Shown here in pieces: positions 25,413-38,294 of a DNA stretch of 64,000 bases. A program made the position numbers and the translations under genes. The stretch's first letter is position 1; each line of letters opens with the position of its first letter. Source of the DNA: Toxoplasma gondii ME49 (taxonomy: Eukaryota; Apicomplexa; Conoidasida; Eucoccidiorida; Sarcocystidae); contig NC_031473.1 in assembly GCF_000006565.2 (NCBI RefSeq), positions 2,254,817 to 2,318,816 of the forward strand. Direction: 5' to 3'. The notes under the pieces were generated by a model. The model did not search any database. It was given only the letters and a program-made list of their open reading frames with translations, and was not told the origin of the DNA.

Positions 25413-28400
25413 CACTATGCATGGGCACGCGTACACACAAATGCTCTATGTATCTTTCTGTCGGTCTCTGTGTACCTGTCTGCATTCAGGTATATCTAAT
25501 CCTATCTGCCTGTGTTCTTTTCTGAAAAAGCATTGACGCAAAGGCCTAACTCGACGCGGCGCCGCGTTGCATGAAGAAGGGGTTGGGACGCTGAGAGAGG
25601 CTTGAAGGGTGCTGAACGAAAACGTCGTTTTCTTTGAACTTCGATTTCGCGTTCGCAGGACGGGAAGCAGCTCGAGCAGCTCTCGACAGAGCGCCTCGAA
25701 AGCCAGCGGAAACTGGCAGAAATCCTTCAAGATGAACGCGTAAGAAGCGTCTGCCTCACCTGGTTGTGCAGCCAACCTCGAGTGGTTGTCGTCTCTCTTT
25801 TTCTTGCGATTTTCTTCCTCGCGTTTTCTCTCCCACAAGTCGTCCCTCTTTTTCTCGCGAGTCTCTCCTCCAAGGCGGTTTCTGCATCCCTCCTCCTTGT
25901 CGCTCTCTCTTCGCACTGTGCGCCTGCTCACCTCTCGCCGCAGACAATTGCTCGATCGAATGGCCTGCTGCTTTTCTCGCTCCTCCTGCGTCTGTCGTCT
26001 CTGCAGAGGTCGACAGAGGAACGACTCAAAGCGGCCACTGACGCAGTTGCCGACCTGCAGAAGCAGCTGGTGAGCCAACGGGGGGGAGTCGTTCGTCGAC
26101 AAACTTCTTTCTTCTGGACCTGGGACTTCTTTAGCGCAAGCGAGGCGCTTCCGAGTCAGTACTTCCAGCGGGAGACGTCTGGCAGCGACGGAGCATTTCG
26201 AGCAGTGTAGTCGCGCAGAACCGTCTCTCTTCCGTTGCCTGAGGTCTTGAGAACACCGCGCATTTCTACATTCCTTGAGGTGGATAACTTCCCTGCATGC
26301 GTTCCCCAGCGCTCCCCGCCGTATTTGCGCGAGGCCGCAGAGCTGCAGTTTTTTTCTTTTCGGGAGGCAGACGCGAGTTCTCTTGGCCTCAGGCGTCTCC
26401 GCGGAATCTCCGCGCAGACATGCATGTGCAGGTTCAGACGCGTCGGTGCAGAAGCGGTGACAGAGAGAGCGACAGAGTGCGTTCCGATCCCCGGTCTGCT
26501 GCGCTCGTCCGGCTGCGTCTCTCGAGGCGACGGCGACTCCCGTGGAGAGAAGTCGAGAAGAGAGATTTCTTCTGAAAGGGAGGAACGCAGACTGACCGGG
26601 AGGGAGGGGGAAACCAGGAGACTCGTGTGTCTCTGTTTCTCCTTCGTCTGTTTCTCGCCGAAGAAAGAACCATGACTTTGCTGCTTTTTCTCCGCATTGT
26701 CGTCTGTTCAGAGACTCACTCAGCAGCGCGCCGAGGAGGAGAGAGAAGCGTTGCGAGAGGCAGTCCGCGAGCAGGTAAAGACAGAGCCCAGGCGAGGAAC
26801 AGACGGAGGAATCTCTTCAAACTCTCGCCAGCACCCGCATGCTCTGGCATGGGCGTCTGCACAGATGTACCTTTTTCTTCAACGGCTTAGGGATTTCTTT
26901 GTGCTTTTGACTTGCCTTGGATGTTTAGACGGCGGAGGCGACGAAGGCGGCGACACTGGCCGCGCAGCTCGAGACTGACTTGGAGCTCACGAGACGCTCT
27001 CTCCTGGAGCAGGTGAGATTTCCGAGACTCGGTTGTCGCGTTCTTCGCGCTGCTGCAGATCCGGTGTTGGGCTCCTCTTCTTTCTTTTCCGCGTCGGCGG
27101 GCAGAGCGCAAAGAGTCGTAGAGTGGAGAGGACGCCTGACATGCTTGTGGCTTCTCCCTTTTACTGCTGCTGAAGATGGCATGTTTGTCTCTCTTTGTCT
27201 CTTTTCTGCGTCCGTTCATCTCCCTGGGTGGGCTTGCTTCTCTCTTTCCTCCCTCGCTTTTCTCTCTCTTTCTCTCTGTCGTCCTCTTCTCGCTGATGCG
27301 CGTTCTGTCCTCTCCCTCGTCTGTCGCCTTCGCACTTGACCTGCGCGTTTCCTGTCTCTGGGGGTTCGTTTTTTCGCTGTTCTCCTCGACGGTAAGGCAC
27401 CGCATTTCCCTCTGTTCAGCGGCCCAAGCGATGGTCCATTGTTAGGTCTTTTCTTCACCTTCTTGGCCTTCTTCATGCGTTCCCCCGAGGGAAGCCTCGA
27501 GCACAGAGGCTCTCGCTTTCTTCTCGAAACTCTTGCGCTTCTCACACATCCTCTCCTTTGCTTGACACCCTGTTTTTTCTCTCTCGTTCGCTTGTTTCGC
27601 AGCTTCGTCTTGCAGTCTTTTCCAGGCCTGCTTTCCCCTGGTTCCCATTTGTTTGGACTTCTTCGTCTGCAGGCTTCGGCGTTCTTTCTTTCATCTCCCT
27701 TTTGGGCGTTGCTCCAGCTCGGTTACGTTTCGCGGCTGACTGTTTCCATTCTATACTCGTTTCACCTGTCTCGTTCTCTAGTTCCTTCGATCCTGATTTC
27801 CTTCTCTCTTTGCCAGCGCCCGTCGTGCGGTCTGCGGCTCCGTCCTCTTGGCATGTTCCTGGATGCCATTTCGAGTTGTCCTTGGACCTTCCGTTCGGAG
27901 GCTTCTTCGTTTTCGATCCTTCGTCTGTCTGACGCTTCCTCTGTGCCTCCTCAGACTGCTCTCACCGCCGCCGCCGCTGCCGCGCAGGCCGTTGTTGCGA
28001 CGGAGCGCGACGAGGGCGACAAGCAAACGAAACTGCAGACCGAAATTGTTCGTCTTGAAGAAGAAAAAGGCGTCCTCGAAAAGACACTGTTAGAGGAGAG
28101 GAAGAAGTTGGAAGAAGAAAGAAACGAGTGGAAGATGCATCGAGCCGAAATGGAGAAAGGAAAGCAGGAGGCGATAGAGAAGGCGGTTGAGGAAGAGAGG
28201 AAGAAGATGGAACAGGAGAGAGAGGAATGGCAGAAACATCGAGCCGAAGAGGAGAAAGGGAAGCAGGAGGCGATAGAGAAGGCGGTTAAGGAAGAGAGGA
28301 AGAAGTTGGAAGAAGAAAGAAACGAGTGGAAGATGCATCGAGCCGAAATGGAGAAAGGAAAGCAGGAGGCGATAGAGAAGGCGGTTGAGGAGGAGAGGAA

Positions 28401-31400
28401 GAAGATGGAACAGGAGAGAGAGGAATGGCAGAAACATCGAGCCGAAGAGGAGAAAGGGAAGCAGGAGGCGATAGAGAAGGCGGTTAAGGAAGAGAGGAAG
28501 AAGATGGAACAGGAGAGAGAGGAATGGCAGAAACATCGAGCCGAAGAGGAGAAAGGGAAGCAGGAGGCGATAGAGAAGGCGGTTAAGGAAGAGAGGAAGA
28601 AGATGGAACAGGAGAGAGAGGAATGGCAGAAACATCGAGCCGAAGAGGAGAAAGGGAAGCAGGAGGCGATAGAGAAGGCGGTTAAGGAAGAGAGGAAGAA
28701 GTTGGAAGAAGAAAGAAACGAGTGGAAGATGCATCGAGCCGAAATGGAGAAAGGAAAGCAGGAGGCGATAGAGAAGGCGGTTGAGGAGGAGAGGAAGAAG
28801 ATGGAACAGGAGAGAGAGGAATGGCAGAAACATCGAGCCGAAGAGGAGAAAGGGAAGCAGGAGGCGATAGAGAAGGCGGTTAAGGAAGAGAGGAAGAAGA
28901 TGGAACAGGAGAGAGAGGAATGGCAGAAACATCGAGCCGAAGAGGAGAAAGGGAAGCAGGAGGCGATAGAGAAGGCGGTTGAGGAGGAGAGGAAGAAGAT
29001 GGAACAGGAGAGAGAGGAATGGCAGAAACATCGAGCCGAAGAGGAGAAAGGGAAGCAGGAGGCGATAGAGAAGGCGGTTGAGGAGGAGAGAAAGAAGATG
29101 GAACAGGAGAGAGAGCAGTGGCAGAAGCGGCAAGAAGAACGAGAGAAGGAGAACGAGCAAGATGGGGAGGAGATGAAACAGAAGCTGCAGAGAGCAAGGG
29201 ATGAAAACGAAACTGCCAGGAAACGAGCGACTGAGTTGGAGAGGCTCGTGCGCGAGGAACAAGAGAAGAACAGCATCTTGGAGACGACCTTGAGAGAGAA
29301 GAAGAACGAGGAAGAAGCGCTGAAAAAAGAAGTCGAAGAGGAGAAGCGAGCGCTCGTGAAGGAAGTCGAACGGTTGACCTCTCAAGTAGGTTTGACGGAT
29401 ATCACAGATTTCGTTGTTCCTTCCTTCTCTCTCACCCAGTCTTCCCGATAGTAGGTACGCATCGATGCATTGATTCACTGAATTTCAAATGTTTTTCTTT
29501 TTTCGTCGAGGAACCTGTTTCGGAGATCAAATGCGCACCCTCGTTGAGTATCTCTCGCTTCTTCCTCTTGTTTCTTCACGTTCGATTGACAGGCTGCTGA
29601 AGTTGCGGATTACAAAGAAGTGACCGAGAAGGTGAGCATTCGTGAGTGCAGCAACCGTTCTCTCTGGGGTCCATTCTGTTCGAAATTCATGCAGCTCCGT
29701 CTTGTCCCTGTTCTCCGAAGCAACGCACAGAAACGTTCTCCACGCGTCGCAAACTGGCTTTCGTCGATCGGCCTAGACACTGTAGAACCTTCTCTTTCGT
29801 TCATCGAGGTGTGTATTGTGGGTGCACATCTACTGACTATATATATTTATATATATATATATATACATATATTTATATATATATATATATATTGACGAAC
29901 GTTATAGATATACAAAGATGTATTGGATGTGATTCATGCGTGTACACGTGTGCGCATGTCTCTTTTACTCCACATGTAAATAGCTATAAAGGAAATCATT
30001 CTTGCAAACGACCTCTCTGTGTGTACCGTGTAAAGATTCGTTCTAAGTAAAAAAAATGTCTTTTTTTCTCTCAAGTGTCCTTCGTCACGCAGGACTGGAA
30101 GGAGACATCGAGAGGCTTGGTGGGAGGGCGCAGAACTTGTTGTGAACGAGAAAGCGTTCGCGGAAAGGAAGGACGTTCCCTTTTTGAGGGAGATGGAAAC
30201 ACAGCAGTCCTGTTTGAAAGGCGACGAGAGAACGATTTTTTCTGCATTTTTGGAGGCCATTATCAGCGGCCAGAGCCTGGGGTGAAGCGAGAAATACGTT
30301 TCACGAGGTACACATGCTTTCGATGGAGTCTCCTCGTTTCTCCGCATGTCTCTCAGCTGAAGAAAGTACACCAGGAAAACGGAGATCTCGAGCTCCGCCT
30401 TGAAGCCCTTGCAGACGAGAAGGTAGGGCAAGGATTGTTTTTCGTCCCCGTCCTTTCGTCTAAGGCACAGCCTTTTCCTTTTTCTCGAACCTTGTACATT
30501 GTCTACACAGCAGGGATTCCTTCTTGCTTTGCAGGATCGATTCTCCGTGTATGCGGCGTTTCCTCCCTTTTCGCCTCCCAGTTCAGATCTCATTTTTCTT
30601 TCGTTTCCATTGTCTTTTGTTTTTTTCGCTGGTGGCAGGAAGCAGCCTTGCGCGAGGCCGCCGCCGCCGTGGAGAAGGCGCAAGAGGAAGTGAAGGATTT
30701 GGAGGCCGAGCTGCGACGAAAGGTGAGGAGAAACGAAGGGTGGATTCTACGCAGAGAGACCCGGGGGAAATGTCGCGAGACTTGATCTTTGTTTTCCGCG
30801 CCTCGACCGGACCAGAAGAAGAACGGAGAACAAAAACAATACTCGGGTGAAAAAGAATTAGCCAGAAAGAGAAATGTCAGACGGAACAGGCGGGGAGGGG
30901 AGCAGAAGGGGAATGTCTCAGGTACCCGTTTTACAAAACCTTCTCTGTCTCCCCTGCTTCCGCGTAAATGTACTGATGAAACGAATAGTGCGTTTAGGAT
31001 GTTTGGAGGAAAATGTCTTTTTTATACGCATGGATAATTATGTATATATACTCATATCTGCATGAATGTGTGAGTGCTGTGAGGAACTCGATGGTGCAAA
31101 GAGAGACAGATGAACATCGACGTACGCCATTCTGTCCAGTCAACATATACATACCTTCACACCCAGATATGTCTGCAAGCATGGATAAACAGATACGTAT
31201 ACATATACACATATTTATTTATATATATATGAACATACATACATATATAAATATCTATCAATATACATATATATATGTAAGTGTACATACGGGCATCTGA
31301 GTGTGTACCTATCTACTCATTTGTATACGTCGACGAATGTGCATTCGAATTGCCGTGTGTACGTATCCAAGGATATCCGTTTAAGAACATGCACCCTTGG

Positions 31401-32341
31401 ATATTTGGAAGATGGTTCTTGTAATCAGGAAACGGAAATTGTGATGTTTAGCCGGAGCGCGGACTGGTCAGAAGAGGAGAACGAAGAGGAGAGTTCGCAT
31501 CCTGCCGCCGTCATCCGGCGAAAGTTGAGGCGCATTGACAAACTGGAAGCAGAGGTGAAGACGAAGGAAGCTGCTCTCCAGGATTTGGAGGAGAAGCTGA
31601 ACTCGCTTCTCGCGAGTCAGGTCGGCGACAAGAGAACGTTAGAGAAGCAAGACCAAGGCGAAAAGCGAAGGGGGACGGAGAAAAAGAATGACGGCACAAC
31701 AGAGGGGGAAGAAGAGAGAAGAAGAAAGATGGTGAAAAGAGAAGATGCACAAGCCAGATGGTCGACGACGAAACGGAGGAAGCGAAACGGAGGGACAATC
31801 GGAGGAAGAAGAAATATGTTTGGAAACAATCCAACACACAGCAGTCGGGGACGTTGCGCTCTCATCGCTATTTGCACAGATTGTCTTTGCGCAGCGTGGA
31901 TAAAAATGATGGTCTTCTACATACACACTCTCACCACACCACTGACTTGCATGCGCTTGGCACAACGACGACGGAACGGACAGCAACTCGTTTGCCCGGG
32001 AAACACAGACGCTTTCAAGTCGAGGAAAAAGAATCTTCCAAACGTCCTCGGCGCATTCGAGTTCTGTCGACTTTACATTTCCTTCAGAGTGCAGCGACTG
32101 TGAATCTCGCGGCAAAAGAGGAAGAACTTGCAGCCGTGAGGAAAATGAACGAACAACTGCAGCGAGAGTTCGACGTCCTCAAAGAAAAACAAAAGGAGAA
32201 ACCAAAGGTAATCTCGAACATCTCTCTAAATCTCCCAGCTGCCTGGGTGTGAGCTCGAACTTGACAGTGCGATGACAAACGTCAGCGTATCCAAACCCAA
32301 AGTGTTCCTACTTCTTCACACAGATACGTGTACATATATAA

Positions 32342-32373
<32 letters not shown>

Positions 32374-35300
32374 TTGAATGAGGATATATTTGAGTGCATG
32401 CATGCGTAAAAACGTAAGTGTGTGTCTAGCATTGCATGACTACCTACGTCGCCTTGACTTGTCTGTGTTTTTGAGCTTAAAAATGCACCAATACCTTCAG
32501 TGCATGCATTGGCATGAATTCCGAGGCGTAGTTATGCTTCGTACTGTGACTGTATGGATGCATATATGTGTATTCATATGCCAATCTGCGCGGAGAGATA
32601 TGCTTGAGCTGGTATGGCGATGTGGAGTGGATAAAGCCTTTTCTCTGTCTGTGATCCGCGGCTGCTGCATGCATCAGTTGATCTCTCGAGCTCCTGAAGC
32701 GCCGGTCGACTCGCCTGTGGAACCTGTTCTGCGCTCAGGGTGTGGCGAGTCTTGAGAAGGAGAACGCTGCGTTGCAAGAGAGGAATGTGAGATGCTTGCC
32801 CTTCAGCTTCTGTTGGTCTGTCGCTTTTTCGTGTGAAGGTCACACAGCTAGAGGTGCATCTTCCTGCATGCGTCGGTCGCGAAAGCTTCGTGTCTGCAAA
32901 AACGGCCCTGCATGCGCTGTGCTGTGACTGATTTTTGAGGGAGCGGGAGGTCTTGGTTCTGTCAACGAACTCGTGAGACAGTCCGTCGCACTTGGATCTC
33001 GCTCCGAAGGCTTTCATGCTTTTCGCTTCTCTGCTTTTCGGTCACCGATGCCGAGCTTTTCAACTCGTAGATCCGCTTCTCTGTGTCGGCTGCTGCACCT
33101 CTCCAAGCTCGTCGTTCACTTCTGAACATTGGAGTCTCTGTAACGCTTCTCTCTCGAGTCGGTTTTCAGTTTCGCGTTCCTGCGTTCTGTTTGTGTTGGA
33201 TTTTTTTTCTCTTCTGTTTCTCCCGTTTGTGACGAAGCGTTCTCCCCGTGAGTTTCTCATGTTCTCTGTCGTTTTCTTCCTTTTTCTGTGCTGTCGACAG
33301 CCTCCCCTCAGAGTGCAGTCTCGTTCTCTCCACATTCCTCTCTTCTCTTTCTTTAGTCCTTGCCTTTCTCCCGTCCTCTCTGCCTCGTCCCATCTTCCAA
33401 GGGGACTGCCTCTCTTCGCGTGGACACAGACTGTTGCCTTGCCCTTCGCTCTCTCTATTCTTCCTTTGTTCTTCTCTTCGTCTGCACGTTTTCGTCCGCT
33501 TCTCCCTCGAGCCCATCCTTTCTGTCTCCTGGTTCCCTGGCTCCCTCTGCCCAGCTTGTGCTCGCCCAGGAACTCGCTGACCAGGAGACGAAGGCCGCAC
33601 AACTCGAGGTCAGACTGCATGCAGCTGAAGCGGCCCTCGCCGCGACGCGCGAAGAAGCCTCGGTGAGCGACGCGAACCTCAGTCGATTCATCTGTGCACA
33701 GAAACACCGAGGAGGCAGACATGCATGGAGAACAGAAACGCAACGACGCAGACGGAGGGTCGAAAGCGAACAGAAGAAGAGTTTCTCCAGCGCCGCTTGG
33801 TCGCATTTCTTCGTTGAGGAGACTCTTCGACTTTCCTCGCAGAGGACGCGTCCTCTGGAGCTCAATTAAAAAGCTCTTCTGCGTCTTTTTTCGCATGCAT
33901 AGGAATTCTGCAAAATGAAAGCCTTTCAACGCATATCTGGAAATATAATTTCGATTATATATATATATATATATAAATATGGGTATATGGCATTTCCTTT
34001 CACAGGCTCGTGTATCTGAAAAGCGAACTCAGGACGACGAAGAAATCCAGAGGCTCTCCAAGGAGCTCATGGAGGCGCAGACACAACTCAGAGAGCAGGT
34101 AACGTCTTGTTGTTCTGTTCTTGCAACGCTCTCTGTTCCTCGCATTCTCGTTTCCACTTCCTTTTCCTCATTTATGTTCTCTTTCTTATTCTCATTCTGG
34201 CTGCCTTTGTTGTTCTTCCTTTTGTTCTCTCTCTACTCCTTTACACCTTCTTCGTCCTCTACTTCGTCAGTTCTTGTTCTCTCTTTGCGTTCGAGCTCTC
34301 TGCGCATTTCCTCTTCCGTCTCATCAGGGGAGGCGTGAGAAAAGATCGAAAGAGAGATCCGCAGATCGATTTCCTCGCTTCTCAAGTGTCGACCGTTTCT
34401 CTCTTCTCGCTTTTTTGGTTTCTTCAGCGCTCCAGGACTGGCAGCGAATGGAAAGTCACGACGCTGGTGCAGACCAATGTATGAGTCCTTCTCTTCGTTT
34501 TCTCTTCCTCGTCTCCCCGCTGACGTATCTAGCACTTTTTTCAAATCTTCATCGTCCCCGCCAAGAACCATCTGTTTCGCTTCTCGTCTTCTCTCAGTCA
34601 CCTTTCCGATTTCTCGAACGTTTTCTTCCTTCTCTTCCTCCTTCCGTCGGTGGCTGCTTCCTTCCCCATTTGCTTCACTTCTCTCACCTTCGTTGCTTCC
34701 TTCCGTCGCTCCACCCCAGCGTCGATTCACAGTCCACTCATTTTCTTCTCTCTTCTCTCAGTCCTTGAGGTTCAGTTTCTCTCGTTATTGCTTCCCTTTT
34801 TCAAAATCAGACCGAGTTGATCACAAAGTTGGCCAAAGTCGAGGAAGACCTGGCAGCCGAGCGACGCACGGCCGGACAGCAACGCGAAGCTCAGGAGGCT
34901 CTCATGAAGCAAAAGGTAAGGAACCGTGGACCGGAAAAGACGACTCGATGGAAGTGGAAAGGCGAACTGGAATCAACGAGGGGAGAACAGAAAGGACGAA
35001 AGCAAGAAAGAGAACGCAAGTCGCAGAGACTGCTCGAGGTGCAGGCAAAAAGAGGTAGAGCGAGCTGACGGAAACGAGGAGCAAGACGCTTTGGAAAGCG
35101 AGGAAAAGCGACATCTCTGAGAGAGCAAGAACGCGTAAATTCCATCTGCGAGATCTCATGCAGAAGACAGACGGTGTCTATGAAGGTTTCGTCAGAGGCT
35201 GAGACATCCATCTCGTTCCCTGTATGTCTCTCTTCTCGGAGACTGTGTCCACACCGTTTGTTTTTTCTCCTTCTTCACACCTCACTTTTTTTCAGAGCGA

Positions 35301-38249
35301 GCAAGAAGAGAAGCTTCAAACGCTCGTTGCTACAAATGTAAGTCGGGAGTTCTTTCACGGTTGCGTCTTCTGTCGTCTCTCATCCTTTTTTCTTCGCGTT
35401 CGACTCTTTGCCCCCCAACGAATGCCTCTGTGGCCTTGGCAACTGGTCGCGTTTCTCTCTCCTCTTGAGAGTTCCTCAAGTTACCGTTTTCTCCTTTCTG
35501 TCTGGAGGAGAGAGTTCCAGTTGTCTTCTCTTCGAGGGATTTGCTCTGCAGGAATTCGGGCTCTTTGCCATGTGAGAAGACGGTGGTTCAGTTTCTGCGT
35601 TCTGCTTCTCGTTCGTTTTTCTGTTTTTCTCCATTTGTGTCCGTTTTTAAGGCTTTTTACTTCTTGAATGTCCTCTTCTCCCTTTCCGTTTTTCTCTGCC
35701 CGCCGTTCTTTACGTTCCCGTTTCGCAGCTCTCGTTTCGTGTGCCTCTGACTTGTTTTCTTTCTCTTCCTCTTCTCAGGCGCAACTCGTCAGCGAGCTCG
35801 CAGCGAAGGAGGCAGAGGCGAGTGAAGCGGGCAAGCGGCTGGGAGTCGCCGAAGCGAAGCTGCTCGACTTCGAGGCTCTTCAGGTTAGAAAAAACTGAAA
35901 GAAAGTGAACGATGCCTCACCAACACCGCCGACACTCGCCTTGTCTCCGCCGTGTAGGGCAGGTGTGACAGCTGCCCGAATAAAGGACGAAAGTTCTCTT
36001 TCTTCCTGGTCCGGACCTCCTCCTCTTTGCTTCCGCGTCTCCCTCCGATGACCCAAAAGAGAAGGATGGCGGCGGAAGACTTGTAGCTGGGTGACAGAGA
36101 AAGGCCGACGAACAGGCGCTTCCTCTTCGACTCTGTCCTTTGCTCGTGCGTCCAGAAAACTGCAGACAAGGAGGCGACGGAGAAACGCAAGCTGCAGGCT
36201 TCCAATGTGAGTCTGTCTCCCAAGGAAACCCAAAACGCATGCAGTTCCCTCAACCTCTGTCTGCAAGCCTCCCATCTTTCTGCACATGCACATGTACACA
36301 TCTGTTCATTCGTACGTATATATATCTATATCTATACATATACATACGTATATATATATATATATATGTATATGTATATGTATATATATATATGTAGGTA
36401 TACATGTGTATCTGTAGAGAGAGGAAGGTAGATGTTTGTACCTGCATGAGGGAGGCGGAGTGTCTTTATCTCACGACCGAAGTTTGAGAGCGAGAATTCA
36501 GTTGTGGTGCGTCGTTGTTTAGGAGAGTCTTCGCAAGAAGGTCCAGGAGCAGGAGCTGAAGGTGAACGCGCTCCGCGAGGCGGAAGAGACGGCGAGGAGA
36601 GACCAGAGGAAAGCGAAGGAGGTAGGCGAGCAAACAAATAGCGACACAACGCCCAGAGGACCTAAAACAGGCTGAAGCGAACGTCAGAGGGAGGACCGCA
36701 CAGCGAAATAGCGAAAGACATTTCGGCAGACGGTATGTTGGTCGACAAGGGAGAAAAGAGACATGCGTGTAAACAATGGTAAAAGTAAATCTTCTTCAGT
36801 TGTTTGTGGATTGTGGTTTTTTTGACAGGACCTCGAAGCAAAAGCACACGAACTTGCCGAAATGCACAAAACGCATGTAAGAGCCACAGTTGAGAATCCC
36901 CCTTGTGTCTTTGCCTGTGAAACCTATTCCCTCCAGAAACGTCTCTCTGGCTCTCTATCGATGCAAGCATAGATTTACAAATATATATCAATATTTTTGT
37001 ACATAGACATACTAGAGACGTAGATATTTATGTTGATGGTTCTGTAGGGTCGCCTCAGGCTATGGTAACATGTCTACGTCTCCGTATTCTTCCTCTCTTC
37101 CCTTCAAGTTCTTGGTTCCGTCTCTCGTAGTCTTTTCTTCGTTTTTTCTCGGCACTCGGCTCGAGAAATCATCTCCTCTTTTCCATTTTTAGGCAACAAC
37201 CGTCGAAGAACTTGCCAAGATGAAGGACGACGTAGCGGGTGCGAATCAGAAGGCGAGAGAGGTCGAGGCCTCTCTCCAGGCGTCGCTCTCGGCGGCACAG
37301 GTAAGAATGGGATGTCTTCCAGTTTTCAAGGAGTGAAGAACGCAGTCACTTTGTCGAACGAGAAAGCAATTCGCCGCCTGCCTTCTGTGCGAAAAGGGGA
37401 AGTTGGCGGCGCTTGGCAGTCTGCGTCCGAGACAGGAGAAACGTCTCCCGTCGCTGCGTGCTCAACCGAGTTGACAACCAAAATGCGCATGCAGAGTCGA
37501 AAAAAACCGTTCGTTGAGGAGTACATACGGTCGCGCTTTCTTCGGCAGTTCTCTGTGCGACACCCGCATGCCATTCGGATGTATATATACACCTGGGTGC
37601 TTGCGTTTACAAGAAGTCAAAGAAAAAGGAGTCTCGTTGTTCGTTAGCTCGTAAGCTAAACACCGTTTTCAGGCTCTGGACATGCATGCACCGAGGTCCA
37701 GATGTACACGTATACACGTACGCATCCCATGTAAATATGAAGATAAACGCAATTGCATGTATATTTTCTGTCCTTCGATTTTTCGTGAGCACACTCTTCT
37801 GCCAGTGCGCAGTCTGTACACAATTACGCATATTTTTTTTTCTTCTTTATTTGCGGGTCATTCGACAACGGGTGTCACGAACTGCATGCAAAAGCGAGGG
37901 AGGGAGAAACCGAGGAAGAGCAGAGAGCGGAGGGGATAGAAATGAATTTGGAAATACCTGTTTCGTCCTTTTGACGTTCCAAAACAGGCACGTGTGGTTG
38001 AGAAGGAGAAACGAATTGCTGAGGTGGAAGCGCATCTCCGTGACTCGAAAGAGACAGAAAAGCGAGAGCAAGAAACCGCAGTGGCTGCACTTCAGTCCGA
38101 GCTGGACAGCTTGAAGACCCAGCTTGCTGACGCACGAAATACGCAAGTAGGAGAGAGAACAAGGTGTGATTCTCTCGATGTCTCTTCTTCTCTCACGGTC
38201 AATCTCCTCACTGCCCCTGAAGCAATCGATGCGAATGTGTATTTCCTCT

Positions 38250-38294
<45 letters not shown>

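Noticed and set aside
27951..29478. Long antisense open frames (441 and 462 codons) over the repeat exon
   Set aside because: They mirror the 33-codon sense repeat, whose GAG/AAG-rich codons lack reverse-strand stops. Their products are simple Ser/Phe/Cys and Leu/Arg repeats with no splice structure.
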